A stretch of DNA of 64,000 nucleotides, taken from the NCBI GenBank assembly GCA_963839995.1, contig CAWIXH010000017.1, positions 248,001 to 312,000 on the forward strand, given 5' to 3'. The notes under the pieces were generated by a model. The model did no database searches. It was not told the origin of the DNA and saw only the letters and a list, made by a program, of their open reading frames with translations. Each line of letters starts with the position of its first letter. Positions within the stretch are counted from its first letter, which is position 1. Made by a program: the position numbers and the translations under genes. This document shows positions 1 through 9,730 of the stretch, piece by piece. Source of the stretch: CAWIUB01 sp963839995. GTDB taxonomy: Bacteria > Actinomycetota > Actinomycetes > Mycobacteriales > Jatrophihabitantaceae.

Positions 1-268
1 ACATCGACAAGGTGATCAGCACCATCGCGAATCCGAACAGCAGATCCTCGACCGGTGCGTACATAACCCGAGCACCGATGATCGCGGACGGGTCGTAGCG
101 CACCACCCGCACGCCTGCGAGCACACCGTTCACGACGAGCTGAAAGAACAGCACGATGGCGTACGACGTCCAGAAGGCCTTGCGTTGCAGCAGATTCGTC
201 CCCAGTACGAGGTAATCGACGGCGGCCGCGACGGCGACTGCCACCAGCGCAAGAGCCGTGTAGGTCAT
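1..268 (-). CDS. crtYd: Lycopene cyclase domain protein CrtYd (3' end missing)
   Basis: One of the two small membrane subunits of the heterodimeric lycopene cyclase that closes the ionone rings of carotenoids. The 89 visible residues start at ATG (266-268, reverse strand), contain about two and a half hydrophobic helices and the family motif PVEDLLFGF, which matches PVEELLFF in the upstream partner. The start overlaps the partner's stop as ATGA, so the two are translationally coupled. The gene runs off the left edge of the window. Family assignment rests on the motif and the pairing; which ring type is formed cannot be told. Confidence 0.85.
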   Translation of the reverse strand, partial: MTYTALALVAVAVAAAVDYLVLGTNLLQRKAFWTSYAIVLFFQLVVNGVLAGVRVVRYDPSAIIGARVMYAPVEDLLFGFAMVLITLSM

Positions 269-597
269 GGCTCGTCGCCGATCGTCCAGTCCGGGCGGCA
301 GCAGCGAACGGCCTCGAGGGTCAGCACCGCACAGGTGGGAACGACGAGGAAGAACAGCAGCTCCTCGACAGGCAGACGGCCGGGCAGTTGGATGCCGGTC
401 AGCCAGTGCCGGTCGTAGCTCCACTGGCCGTGGTCGATGGCGTAGGCGTCCCACGCGGTGAACGGCACCACAGTCGGAGCGAGCGCGAGCAGCAGTCTTC
501 GCCACCGCGCGTACACCCGGGTACGCAGGACGATCTCGAGCGGAGCGGTGCCGAGCAGACACCCGGCGAGCAGCGCGAGGTAGAGCAGATGCGACAT
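265..597 (-). CDS. crtYc: Lycopene cyclase domain protein CrtYc
   Basis: A 110-residue membrane protein with three predicted helices and the motif PVEELLFFLVVP (near residues 76-87), typical of CrtYc-type lycopene cyclase subunits. It acts in the cytoplasmic membrane on lycopene together with the downstream CrtYd, with which it overlaps by 4 nt. It begins 3 nt after the stop of the Rv2175c-like gene, so that regulator gene and the carotenoid pair may share a transcript. Length is normal for a single-domain subunit. Confidence 0.88.
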   Translation of the reverse strand: MSHLLYLALLAGCLLGTAPLEIVLRTRVYARWRRLLLALAPTVVPFTAWDAYAIDHGQWSYDRHWLTGIQLPGRLPVEELLFFLVVPTCAVLTLEAVRCCRPDWTIGDEP

Positions 598-600
598 CGC

Positions 601-942
601 TCAGTAGCCGGCGACCTGGGCGCGGCGTTTGACCTCGCTGCCCCGGTTCTCGCGCAGCGCCTCGATCGGAGTGCCGGGCAGCGAGTCGTCCGGGCGCTGC
701 AGCCAGTCCAGGATCTCCTCGTCGGTGAAGCGGGCGTCGCGCAGCAGGGTGATCACCCCCGGAATTCCCTTCACGATCGCGCCGTCGCGTAACAGCGATG
801 CCGGCACCCGCCGGACATCGTCGTCGTCGCGGAAGGCCAGCAACTGGCCGTCGCGCAAGTATTGATGGACCCGATTGACGGTAACGCCGAGCTCCTCGGC
901 GACCTCGGGCACAGTCAGCGCCGGCGGCTTGTCGGCTGGCAT
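601..942 (-). CDS. Rv2175c-like winged-helix DNA-binding protein
   Basis: A 113-residue helix-turn-helix protein. The segment VPEVAEELGVTVNRVHQYLR near residues 11-30 is a MerR/excisionase-like helix-turn-helix. The C-terminal half, around ITLLRDARFTDEEILDWLQ, matches the conserved tail of M. tuberculosis Rv2175c. In that organism Rv2175c is phosphorylated by the neighbouring kinase PknL, which reduces DNA binding. A pknL gene lies about 1 kb away here on the other strand, so the kinase-substrate pairing is probably kept. The mycobacterial phospho-acceptor sits in an N-terminal extension that looks shorter here, so phosphorylation itself is inference. Confidence 0.85.
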   Translation of the reverse strand: MPADKPPALTVPEVAEELGVTVNRVHQYLRDGQLLAFRDDDDVRRVPASLLRDGAIVKGIPGVITLLRDARFTDEEILDWLQRPDDSLPGTPIEALRENRGSEVKRRAQVAGY

Positions 943-1003
943 GCGGCAAGCCTGCCACGCCGGTCAGCAAGGGGTGCGCGAGCACCGTCCCCGTCACGGT
1001 CGT

Positions 1004-1852
1004 TCACCGCGTGCTGACCCGCCAGCTTCCCTCGGGGGGCGGCGTCGAGCGCATCGAATCGGCATCCGTCAGCGGACGAGCCTGCGCGGCGAAGCGCTGC
1101 AACGACGGGCCGGTCAGCACCCGAACCGGGAACATGCCACCCGCCGCAGCGCGGGAGACCGCCTGGGCCGGCAACGCGGTGCGCGCGGCGGCGAGCTCGA
1201 TGTTCCCGTACCGCCGATTGCGAGCCACGGACGCGTCGGTCATCATCAGCACGTTCGGCAGCACTTCGCGCAGCGTCGCCACCATCCGGCGGGCGTACGT
1301 CAACGGTGGCCCGTCGGCGATATTGGCCAACAGCATGCCGTCGCGGCGCAGCACCCGGGCCGCATCCGTCAGGAACTCGACGGTCCCGAGCTCGGCCGGC
1401 ACCCGCCCGCCGTGGAAGGCGTCGAGCACGATCACGTCCGCGCTCGATTCGTTCATCGCGCAGATGCCCGCCCGGCCGTCCAGCGACCGGATGCGCACCC
1501 GGGCGCCCCGCGGCAGCGGCAACTTAGCCCGGACGAATGCGGTCAGCTCCGCGTCAGGCTCGAGGACGATCTGCGGCGAGCCGGGCCGGGCCACGGCGAT
1601 GTAACGGGCCAGGGTGCAGGCGCCTCCGCCGATGTGGGTCACTGCGAGCGGTCCCGGGGGCAGGGCGTCGAGGACGTCGACGAGCCGGCGCATGTACTCG
1701 AAGTCCAGATACGTCGGATCGTCCAGGTCGACGTACGACTGCCGGATCCGGTCGAGCATCAGCAGCCACCCGCCCGGACGATCGGCGTCGGCCAGCAGCT
1801 CGGCGTGCCCGCCCGAGGTGCGGACGCCGCCCGGGCTGTCCTCACTTGGCAC
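1004..1852 (-). CDS. Spermidine synthase-like methyltransferase-fold protein
   Basis: About 282 residues from a GTG at 1850-1852. The fold is Rossmann-like, of the spermidine/spermine synthase superfamily: a glycine loop HIGGGACTLARY, an acidic strand end in IVLEPDAELTAFV and DVIVLDAFHGG further on. Actinobacteria carry many such proteins of unproven activity, sometimes called fused spermidine synthases. The start was chosen because homologues begin shortly before the SYVDLDDPTYLDFEY segment. It is transcribed divergently from pknL with about 90 bp between them. A true polyamine role is uncertain, because no decarboxylase or other polyamine gene is nearby. Confidence 0.75.
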   Translation of the reverse strand: MPSEDSPGGVRTSGGHAELLADADRPGGWLLMLDRIRQSYVDLDDPTYLDFEYMRRLVDVLDALPPGPLAVTHIGGGACTLARYIAVARPGSPQIVLEPDAELTAFVRAKLPLPRGARVRIRSLDGRAGICAMNESSADVIVLDAFHGGRVPAELGTVEFLTDAARVLRRDGMLLANIADGPPLTYARRMVATLREVLPNVLMMTDASVARNRRYGNIELAAARTALPAQAVSRAAAGGMFPVRVLTGPSLQRFAAQARPLTDADSMRSTPPPEGSWRVSTR

Positions 1853-1930
1853 GGCTACGCAGCGTACGTGGCCGCCACACACGCGCACTGCCGGCACTGT
1901 GTCGCCACCCCAGCCACCGGGCGCGACCTC

Positions 1931-1936
1931 TAGAAT
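1931..1936 (+). promoter_or_regulatory. -10 box TAGAAT of pknL, probably leaderless
   Basis: TAGAAT fits the actinobacterial TANNNT consensus and ends 6 nt before the GTG of pknL. Transcription would then start on or next to the start codon, giving a leaderless mRNA. No Shine-Dalgarno sequence is present in this gap, which agrees. Confidence 0.5.
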
Positions 1937-1942
1937 TCCGAT

Positions 1943-3925
1943 GTGAACACGGCGCAGGCGGCGGATCCGCTGGTTGGCCGCGTCCTCGACGGCCGCTACC
2001 GGATCAACACCCGCATCGCGCGCGGTGGCATGTCCACGGTGTACAGCGCCGTCGACATGCGGCTGGACCGTCACGTCGCCGTGAAGGTGATGTCCGGGGC
2101 ACTGTCCGCCGACCCCGCCTTCAGCGACCGGTTCGGCCGCGAGGCACGGGCTGCGGCGCGCATGGCGCACATCAACGCCGTGTCGGTGTACGACCACGGA
2201 ACGCAGGACACCCCGGCTGGCCATCTGGTGTTCCTGGTCATGGAACTGGTCAATGGCCGCACGTTGCGCGACCTGCTGCGCGAACGCGGCCGGCTCAGCC
2301 CCGCCGAGGCGGTGTCAATCATGGAACCGCTGCTGGCGGCCTTGGCTGTGGCGCACCGGGCCGGGCTGGTGCACCGCGACGTCAAGCCGGAGAACATCCT
2401 GCTGTCCGACGAAGGCGTGGTGAAGGTCGCCGACTTCGGTCTCGCCCGCGCCGTCGAAGCGGAGGCGAGCGCCACTCGAACCGGGCTGATGATGGGCACG
2501 GTCGCGTACTGTTCGCCGGAACATGTCAGCCGTGGCGGCACCGATCAGCGCTCTGACGTCTATTCCGCGGGCGTCGTCCTGTTCGAACTGCTCACCGGGC
2601 AGCCGCCGTTCACCGGTGAATCGGCCATTGCGGTGGCCTACCAGCACGTGCACAGCAGAGTGCCCGCGCCGTCGTCGCGCGTGCGCGGGCTGCCCGAGAT
2701 GCTCGACGACCTGGTCGTCCGCGCGACAGACAACGACCCCGCCGGCCGGCCCGCCGACGCCGGCCAGTTCCTGGTGGAGCTGCACAATGTGCGGGCCGGG
2801 CTGAACCTGCCGGTGATCCCGGTGCCGCCCCGGCCACGGCCCAACGGAGTGGGGTATCCAGCCGGACGGCCCGGCGCGGCGGCCGTCAACCACCTCAACC
2901 GGACGACCGATCCGGTCGTTGCCGCGCCACGCGTCCACGACACCGTGGCGCAGCCTGTCGCCCGTCTGCCTGGGCCCGTCTCGGCAAGCCCACCAGGGCG
3001 CAAGCAGACGTCGGTGAAGACGCGGCGACGCAGGCGCCTGCTGATCGGCTGGATCCTCGTCCTGCTGCTCGGGGCCGTGTCGGTGTATGCCGGCTGGTGG
3101 TTCGCGTCCGGTCGCTACAAGCACATCCCGAACATCGTGGGCGAGCCGCGAACGACCGCATTGCGCGCTCTGCAGAATGCCGGCTTCGACCACGTGAACG
3201 TGCTCAGTGAGTTCAGCGAGACGATCGCACGGGACGACGCCATCCGCACCGATCCGGACGCCGGCGCGCAGGCGCTGCCCAACAAGAGCGTCACTCTGGT
3301 CGTGTCGTCGGGAAAGGAACGGTTCACCGTTTCCGACGTGCACAACGCCTCGGTTGATGCGGCCAAGGCGGCACTGGCGAAGATCCCGGGCGCGCACATC
3401 GTCACGACGCCGCAGGCCAACGACACGGTGGCCAAGGACGTGGTGATCGGGACCGATCCGCCGGCCGGGGCACAGGTCGCGCGCGGCGCCACGGTACGGG
3501 TGTTGATCTCGACCGGTCCACCCATCCTCGCCGTCCCCGACGTCACCAACAAACCGCAGGACACGGCCGCCAAGGCACTCACCGACGCCGGATTCAAGGT
3601 GAACGCTACGCAGCGCGTCAGTGACACCGTGCCAGCCGGATCGGTGATAAGCCAGGATCCGCAGCCCGGCACGTCGCTGACAAAGTTCGGCACAGTCACG
3701 ATCGTGGTGTCCCAGGGCCTGCAATACGTCGACCTACCGCCGGTGGTTGGGCTGTCCGCGGACCGTGCTCGGCAACTGCTCGAGCAGGCCGGCTTCACCG
3801 TGCGGGTCAAGAAGGTCTACGGCGGACGTCTCGACATCGCCTTCGGCGTGCAAGTCCGCGACCAGGACAAGAACGACCAGGGGCAAGTCCGCTACGGCAG
3901 CACGGTCACCATCGAGGTGGCATAG
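1943..3925 (+). CDS. pknL: Serine/threonine protein kinase PknL with PASTA domains
   Basis: A 660-residue transmembrane Hanks-type kinase. The cytoplasmic kinase domain (about 18-280) has catalytic Lys48 in VAVKVM, HRDVKPEN at 144-151 and DFG at 164-166. A basic juxtamembrane stretch (about 353-365) precedes one membrane helix (about 366-386), followed by four extracellular PASTA repeats (from about 393 to the end). PASTA domains bind peptidoglycan fragments or lipid II, so it likely couples cell-wall state to phosphorylation. M. tuberculosis PknL lacks PASTA repeats while corynebacterial PknL has them, so this is the fuller form. The divergent neighbourhood with the Rv2175c-like protein supports the name. 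Confidence 0.93.
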   Translation: MNTAQAADPLVGRVLDGRYRINTRIARGGMSTVYSAVDMRLDRHVAVKVMSGALSADPAFSDRFGREARAAARMAHINAVSVYDHGTQDTPAGHLVFLVMELVNGRTLRDLLRERGRLSPAEAVSIMEPLLAALAVAHRAGLVHRDVKPENILLSDEGVVKVADFGLARAVEAEASATRTGLMMGTVAYCSPEHVSRGGTDQRSDVYSAGVVLFELLTGQPPFTGESAIAVAYQHVHSRVPAPSSRVRGLPEMLDDLVVRATDNDPAGRPADAGQFLVELHNVRAGLNLPVIPVPPRPRPNGVGYPAGRPGAAAVNHLNRTTDPVVAAPRVHDTVAQPVARLPGPVSASPPGRKQTSVKTRRRRRLLIGWILVLLLGAVSVYAGWWFASGRYKHIPNIVGEPRTTALRALQNAGFDHVNVLSEFSETIARDDAIRTDPDAGAQALPNKSVTLVVSSGKERFTVSDVHNASVDAAKAALAKIPGAHIVTTPQANDTVAKDVVIGTDPPAGAQVARGATVRVLISTGPPILAVPDVTNKPQDTAAKALTDAGFKVNATQRVSDTVPAGSVISQDPQPGTSLTKFGTVTIVVSQGLQYVDLPPVVGLSADRARQLLEQAGFTVRVKKVYGGRLDIAFGVQVRDQDKNDQGQVRYGSTVTIEVA

Positions 3926-3988
3926 CCGGGTTGTCATGCCGCATGCCCACCGACGTGGACCAGGACTAGCGCCGTAGGCTCGCCAGCA

Positions 3989-5016
3989 ATGGTCATTGTC
4001 ATGGCTCCGGGGGCCACCGACTCCGACATCGCCGGCGTCGTTGCCCACATCAGCCTGCACGGCGGTCAGGCGTTCGTCAGCCGCGGGGTGATGCGCACGA
4101 TCATCGGCGTTGTCGGGTCCGAGGACGTGCTGGAGGCGATGGACGCGGACGGGCTGGCCGGCGTGGCCGAGACCATGCGCATCACCGCGCCGTACAAGCT
4201 CGTCTCGGCGCAGAACCACGGCAAGCGGACGACCGTTCGAGTCGGCGGCGTGCCGATCGGGCCGGACACGTTCACCCTCATCGCCGGGCCCTGCGCGGTG
4301 GAGACGGCCGAGCAGACCCTTGAGTCGGCGCGCATGGCGCTACGCGCCGGTGCGACTCTACTGCGCGGCGGGGCCTACAAGCCGCGGACTTCGCCATACG
4401 CGTTCCAAGGACTGGGCGAGGCGGGGCTGCGCATCCTGGCTCAGGTCCGCGACGAGGTCGGCCTGCCGATCGTCACCGAGGTCACGGACGCCGCCGAGGT
4501 ACGCACCGTGGCCGAATACGCCGACATGCTCCAGATCGGCACCCGCAACATGCAGAACTTCGGCCTGCTGCAGGCGGTCGGCGTCGTGGGTAAGCCGGTC
4601 ATGCTCAAGCGCGGCCTTACCGCGACGTACGAGGAGTGGCTGATGGCCGCTGAGTACATTGCCCAGCGCGGCAACCTCGACATCGTCCTGTGCGAGCGTG
4701 GGGTGCGCTCGTTCGAGCCGGCCATCCGCAACATGCTCGACGTGTCCGCGGTGCCGATGGTTCAGCGGCTCTCCCATCTGCCGGTGATCGTCGATCCCTC
4801 GCATGCCGCGGGCCGGCGAGACCTGGTGGTGCCACTCGCCCGGGCGGCCATGGCAGCCGGCGCGGACGGAGTCATGGTCGACGTGCACCCGCACCCGGAG
4901 CTTGCGCTATGTGATGGCGCGCAGGCACTGCACGGGAACTCGCTGGCCGAGCTTGCCGACGCGGTGACCACGATCCCGCCGCTGCTCGGGCGGACCAGCG
5001 CCACGCATCTGGCGGG

Positions 5017-5020
<4 letters not shown>
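3989..5020 (+). CDS. aroF: 3-deoxy-7-phosphoheptulonate synthase, type I-beta with regulatory N-domain
   Basis: Makes DAHP from phosphoenolpyruvate and erythrose 4-phosphate, the first step to aromatic amino acids. Residues 1 to about 70 form a ferredoxin-like regulatory domain; the TIM barrel follows, with IAGPCAVE, LRGGAYKPRTSPYAFQG, MLQIGTRNMQN and VDPSHAAG, all typical of the KDPS-like I-beta branch. At 343 residues it has normal length. A TAGGCT box (3975-3980) lies 8 nt before the ATG, so it may be leaderless. It converges with the threonine aldolase gene and the two stop codons share the bases CTAG. An unrelated type II DAHP synthase sits 1 kb away. Confidence 0.93.
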
Positions 5021-6020
<1,000 letters not shown>

Positions 6021-6024
<4 letters not shown>

Positions 6025-7382
6025 TCCTCCCGCCTTCGGCGGTCTGCGACGAGCCGCTCGGCCACCCGGAACGCCAGCTCGAGCGATTGCTCTGTGTTCA
6101 GCCGCGGATCGCAGGCCGTCTCGTAGCGTCGGCCCAGGTCCGCCGTGGTGAGCTCGGCGGTACCGCCGATGCATTCGGTGACGTCGTCCCCGGTCAGCTC
6201 GACGTGCAGGCCACCCGGATGCGTCCCGAGTGCGGCATGCACATCGAAGAAGCCGTCCACCTCGTCGATGATGCGATCCAGATGCCGGGTCTTGACGCCG
6301 TCCGAGGTCTCCTCGGTGTTGCCGTGCATCGGGTCGCACTGCCAGACGACCAGGTGCCCTGTCGACTGGACCTTCTCCACGATCGGCGGCAGCACGTCAC
6401 GCACCCTGGCGTTCGACATCCGGCTGATCAGCGTGAGCCGCCCGGGCGCGCCCGCCGGATCGAGCCGCTCGACCAGTTCGGTGGCGAACTCGGGAGTCGT
6501 CGTCGGCCCGAGCTTGACGCCGATCGGGTTCGCGATGTGCGAGACGAAGTCCAGGTGCGCACCATCGGCCTGCCGGGTTCGCTCACCCACCCATACGAAG
6601 TGGCCGGAAAGGTCGTACGCGCGGCCCTCGTCGACGCGGGTCAGCGCGCGCTCGTATTCGAGCACCAGCGCTTCGTGCGACGCGTAGAGCTCGACGCCTT
6701 CGAGCGCCGCGTCATGGACCCCGCAGGCCCGCATGAACCGCACGGCGCGGTCGATCTCGCTGGCCAGTTGCTCGTACCGCGTGCCGGTCTCCGTCGACCG
6801 AGCGAACGCTGTGTTCCAGGCATGGACGCGGTCCAGCGAGGCGAGCCCGCCCGCGGCGTAGGCCCGCAGCAGGTTCAGCGTCGACGCTGCAGTGGAGTAG
6901 GCCCGCAGGATGCGGCGCGGGTCCGGCGTACGGTCGCCGACGAGCTCGTTCACCATGTCGCCGCGGTACGCCAGTTCTCCGGACGGATCGCGCGGCGACG
7001 TTCGGGGCTTGGCGTACTGGCCGGCGATCCGGCCGAGCTTGACGACCGGCATCGACGCGCCGTAGGTCAGCACCACCGCCATCTGTAGCAGCACCCGCAC
7101 CTTGCCGGCGATGTCGGCGGCGGAGCTGGTTGCGAAGGTCTCCGCGCAGTCGCCGCCCTGCAGCAAGAACGACTCGCCCCGCGCCACGGCACCGAGCCGA
7201 TCGCGCAGCTGGTCGACCTCGCTGGGCACCACTAGTGGGGGCATACCGGCCAGCGTCAACGCTGCCTCGCGCAGCGCCATCTCGTCCGGCCACTCCGGCT
7301 GCTGCGCCGCGGGCAGCGCGCGCCACGCGTCCAGCCCCAGCACGTCCGGGGCGGGCGGATCGGCGGCTGTGGCGGGAGGCAT
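6021..7382 (-). CDS. aroG: 3-deoxy-7-phosphoheptulonate synthase, type II
   Basis: A 453-residue class II (plant/mycobacterial type) DAHP synthase, close in length to M. tuberculosis AroG (462). Diagnostic segments are LLQGGDCAETF, KLGRIAGQYAKPR, SHFVWVGERTRQ (as SGHFVWVGERTRQ), HIANPIGVKLGPT, DPMHGNTEE and GLHVELTGDDVTECIGG, which supply the metal and substrate ligands. The mycobacterial enzyme is feedback-regulated by aromatic amino acids and partners with chorismate mutase; no mutase gene is adjacent here. The ATG at 7380-7382 was chosen because homologues begin just before this point; a GTG lies three codons upstream. Confidence 0.95.
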
Positions 7383-7402
7383 CACCCGCACAGGGTATGC
7401 GA

Positions 7403-8293
7403 CTAGAACCCGTCGTCCGCCGACCAGTGGTTGTTCCACCGCCCGTCGGCGGCCTGGTCGGTGGGGTGGAAGCGCAGGTCTGCGGACAGCCGCATGACGT
7501 CGCTGACATTGTCGAGCGAGGCGTGCACGAGATGCGGCGAGTGGACGACGAGGTCGCCTGCTTCGTAGTCGGTCCACAGCCACCGTCCGCCGAGCACGCG
7601 GGCGGTCAGCCCGAGGTCGTGGCTGATGGGACGGTGGTCGTCGGGCCGGTCGGTGACCGGGCGCAGCTCGTCCAGCTGCTCGGGCGCGACGTGATGCGAG
7701 CCCTCCAGGTACACCAGCCCGCCGCACTGGATCGGACAGTCGCCCAGCGGGATCCACATGGTGACCAGCCGATCGGTGCCTTGGCGCATGTAGTCGAAGT
7801 CGACGTGCGCCCGCGAGGCCTTGCCCGAGCCGCGGTGGAAGTGGCGCAGGATGCGCCGCGGCGTCAACTCGGCGGGGGTACCGAGCAGCTGCTGCGCGAG
7901 TTCCTGCAGCGCCGGTTCGCGGGTGAACTCATCGAACTGCGCCGTCCGCACGAAGTCGTATGCCGGATGCCCCCCCGTGCCGTACTCCGGCAGATCGTCG
8001 GGCAGCGTTCCCGAGAAGATGCCTTCCTCCGCCGTGGTGCCGGGCGCGAACATGCACGCGTCGAAGCGGCTGAAGTAGGACGCCCGCAGCTCCAGCGCCT
8101 TGCGTCGATCCAGGACGCCCCGCAGTAGCGCGTAGCCGTCCGCCTGGAAGCGGGCCCGCAGCTCGCCGGGCCCGAGCCGGTCGGTGCTGTCCCGCATCGG
8201 AGCGAACGTCTTGTCGTCGACGACGATCGCCACACCGTTGGACGATACGGTCGTCGGCGGAGTCTGCCGACGCTGCATGGCGCCTCCGGTCAT
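7403..8293 (-). CDS. Phytanoyl-CoA dioxygenase (PhyH) family Fe(II)/2-oxoglutarate enzyme
   Basis: A 296-residue cupin-fold dioxygenase candidate. The iron triad is visible as HVD in RAHVDFDY and a distal histidine in VVHSPHLVHASL, followed by the arginine of MRLSADLRF that would bind 2-oxoglutarate. The substrate is unknown; relatives hydroxylate lipids, antibiotics or small metabolites. The start at 8293 is supported by AGGAGAG 4 nt upstream. It lies 75 bp downstream of alkB in the same direction, so two Fe(II)/2OG oxygenases of different families stand in tandem and may be co-transcribed. Confidence 0.82.
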   Translation of the reverse strand: MTGGAMQRRQTPPTTVSSNGVAIVVDDKTFAPMRDSTDRLGPGELRARFQADGYALLRGVLDRRKALELRASYFSRFDACMFAPGTTAEEGIFSGTLPDDLPEYGTGGHPAYDFVRTAQFDEFTREPALQELAQQLLGTPAELTPRRILRHFHRGSGKASRAHVDFDYMRQGTDRLVTMWIPLGDCPIQCGGLVYLEGSHHVAPEQLDELRPVTDRPDDHRPISHDLGLTARVLGGRWLWTDYEAGDLVVHSPHLVHASLDNVSDVMRLSADLRFHPTDQAADGRWNNHWSADDGF

Positions 8294-8368
8294 CTAGCTC
8301 TCCTGTCGGCGGTGGCAACGGGGGCTGGCACGGAGGGACACTCTGCCAGATGCCCGGGGCCGAACGCC

Positions 8369-8998
8369 TCAGCGGACGCCTCGTGGCCGGAATTGAATGC
8401 TGATGCGGGGTCCGGCTGGGCGTGCGGTCTTGGGTACTGCGTGCTCCCAGGCGCGCTGGCAGCTGCCCCCCATGACGAGCAGGTCGCCATGCCCGAGATC
8501 GTGTCGCCGGGTCGTGCCACCGCCGCGCGGGCGCAGCAGCAGCGCCCTGGGCGCCCCGATCGAGATGATCGCCACCATGGTGTCTTCACGGCTGCCGCGG
8601 CCGGTGCGGTCGCCGTGCCACGCCACGCTGTCGCGGCCGTCCCGATACAAGCACAGTCCGGCGGTGCGGAACGGCTCGCCGAGTTCCGCACCGTACTGCG
8701 CATCCAGCGCCTGCTTGGCCTGGTCCAGCACCGGATCGGGCAGTGCCGCGCCCTCGTCGTAGAAGCACAACAGCCGCGGAACGTCGACCATGTGTTCATA
8801 CATCTGCCGCCGTTCGGCGTGCCAGGGCACGGCCTGGACGAGCCGGTCGAACAGCACGTCGGCACCGGCGATCCAGCCCGGTCGCAGGTCGATCCACGCC
8901 CCGCGGCCGAGCTGGTACCGAGTGAGCGAGGAGCCGAGCGGACCCAGCCGGACGTCGTCGGCAAGATCCAGCAGGGAGCGCTGCAGCGTCAACGCCAT
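8369..8998 (-). CDS. alkB: AlkB-type alkylated-DNA repair dioxygenase
   Basis: A 209-residue Fe(II)/2-oxoglutarate dioxygenase that oxidatively removes methyl lesions such as 1-methyladenine and 3-methylcytosine from DNA. It has the iron motif HGD in SVAWHGDRTG, the distal histidine in AWEHAVPK and the RISIQFRPR segment with the 2OG arginine. Start at ATG 8996-8998: no ribosome site precedes it, but a TATGCT box lies 6 nt upstream, indicating a leaderless mRNA. A perfect match to the Gram-positive LexA operator lies 23 bp upstream, so it is probably damage-inducible. Confidence 0.88.
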   Translation of the reverse strand: MALTLQRSLLDLADDVRLGPLGSSLTRYQLGRGAWIDLRPGWIAGADVLFDRLVQAVPWHAERRQMYEHMVDVPRLLCFYDEGAALPDPVLDQAKQALDAQYGAELGEPFRTAGLCLYRDGRDSVAWHGDRTGRGSREDTMVAIISIGAPRALLLRPRGGGTTRRHDLGHGDLLVMGGSCQRAWEHAVPKTARPAGPRISIQFRPRGVR

Positions 8999-9020
8999 GG
9001 ATTCAGCATACCGCAACATT

Positions 9021-9034
9021 CAAACACGTGTTCG
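9021..9034 (-). promoter_or_regulatory. LexA-type SOS box upstream of alkB
   Basis: On the reverse strand the sequence CGAACACGTGTTTG matches every position of the Gram-positive SOS consensus CGAACRNRYGTTYG. It lies 23-36 bp before the alkB start and just upstream of a TATGCT -10 box (9005-9010), where LexA would block RNA polymerase. Single copy, no other match noticed in the window. Confidence 0.75.
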
Positions 9035-9139
9035 AGCCTGGCCAGGCCACTCCCACGCTTTGCCGAGCATTGGTGGATGGATCGGCACGTCTGGACGTGT
9101 CCGTCCATCACCGAGGCGCCAGCGGCGGGCATGACCGCG

Positions 9140-9712
9140 CTATGCGGCACAGCCGGTGTAGTCGACCCGCCAGAGGTCAGCGAACCCGCTGGGCGACAGA
9201 GTCTCGGTCTGCCCCTGCAAGGTGTACTCGACGACGAACCACACCGGCAGCGGCTTCGGACAGCCGACGAGCACGTCGAAGACGGCTGACACCCAGGTGT
9301 GCTGTCGGTCGTCGAGGGTGAAGCCGCCGAGCCGGTCGCCTTGCGCGGTGCACTGCGACCGGTGGATCGAGACGACCCGCAGACCACCCAGCGGTAGCTC
9401 AACGCGCACACGATCGATCGTCGCCGGTGAACCCGAGGTGTTTCGAAGCTGGATGCCCAGCCACAACTGAGATCCGTGCTGGTCGCTGCATCGAGTGCCC
9501 ATGTCGGCCAGCGTGTCGGTCGCGGTAAACCGGCTCGACGCAGCCGACGGCGACGGCGCGGCCTCGGGCGAGCCGCCACGCGCCAGGTGCCAGGCCACCC
9601 CGGCAGCACTCACGACAAGGGCCAGCGCCGCGGCGGCGACGACCAGACGACGTCGTCGACTGCCCGGGCCCGGCGCGCCCAGCCGCAGGATGTCGTCGTG
9701 CGAGCTGACCAC
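9140..9712 (-). CDS. Hypothetical membrane-anchored extracytoplasmic protein
   Basis: 190 residues with an N-terminal basic stretch RRRR (near residue 20) and a single hydrophobic helix (about 22-45), followed by a Pro/Ala/Ser linker and a domain of about 130 residues with four cysteines. This looks like a type II membrane protein with an outside beta-rich domain. The domain could resemble DUF4352-like immunoglobulin folds, judged from GIQLRNTSGSPATIDRVRVEL, but this is a guess. It starts at GTG 9712, 18 bp after the stop of the transporter gene upstream. Confidence 0.65.
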   Translation of the reverse strand: MVSSHDDILRLGAPGPGSRRRRLVVAAAALALVVSAAGVAWHLARGGSPEAAPSPSAASSRFTATDTLADMGTRCSDQHGSQLWLGIQLRNTSGSPATIDRVRVELPLGGLRVVSIHRSQCTAQGDRLGGFTLDDRQHTWVSAVFDVLVGCPKPLPVWFVVEYTLQGQTETLSPSGFADLWRVDYTGCAA

Positions 9713-9730
9713 TACTCGACCGTACGCGCG

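Noticed and set aside
1004..2224. 406-residue reading frame extending into pknL on the opposite strand
   Set aside because: The part upstream of 1852 lies antisense to the pknL kinase domain and has no resemblance to the spermidine-synthase family; it is a shadow frame.
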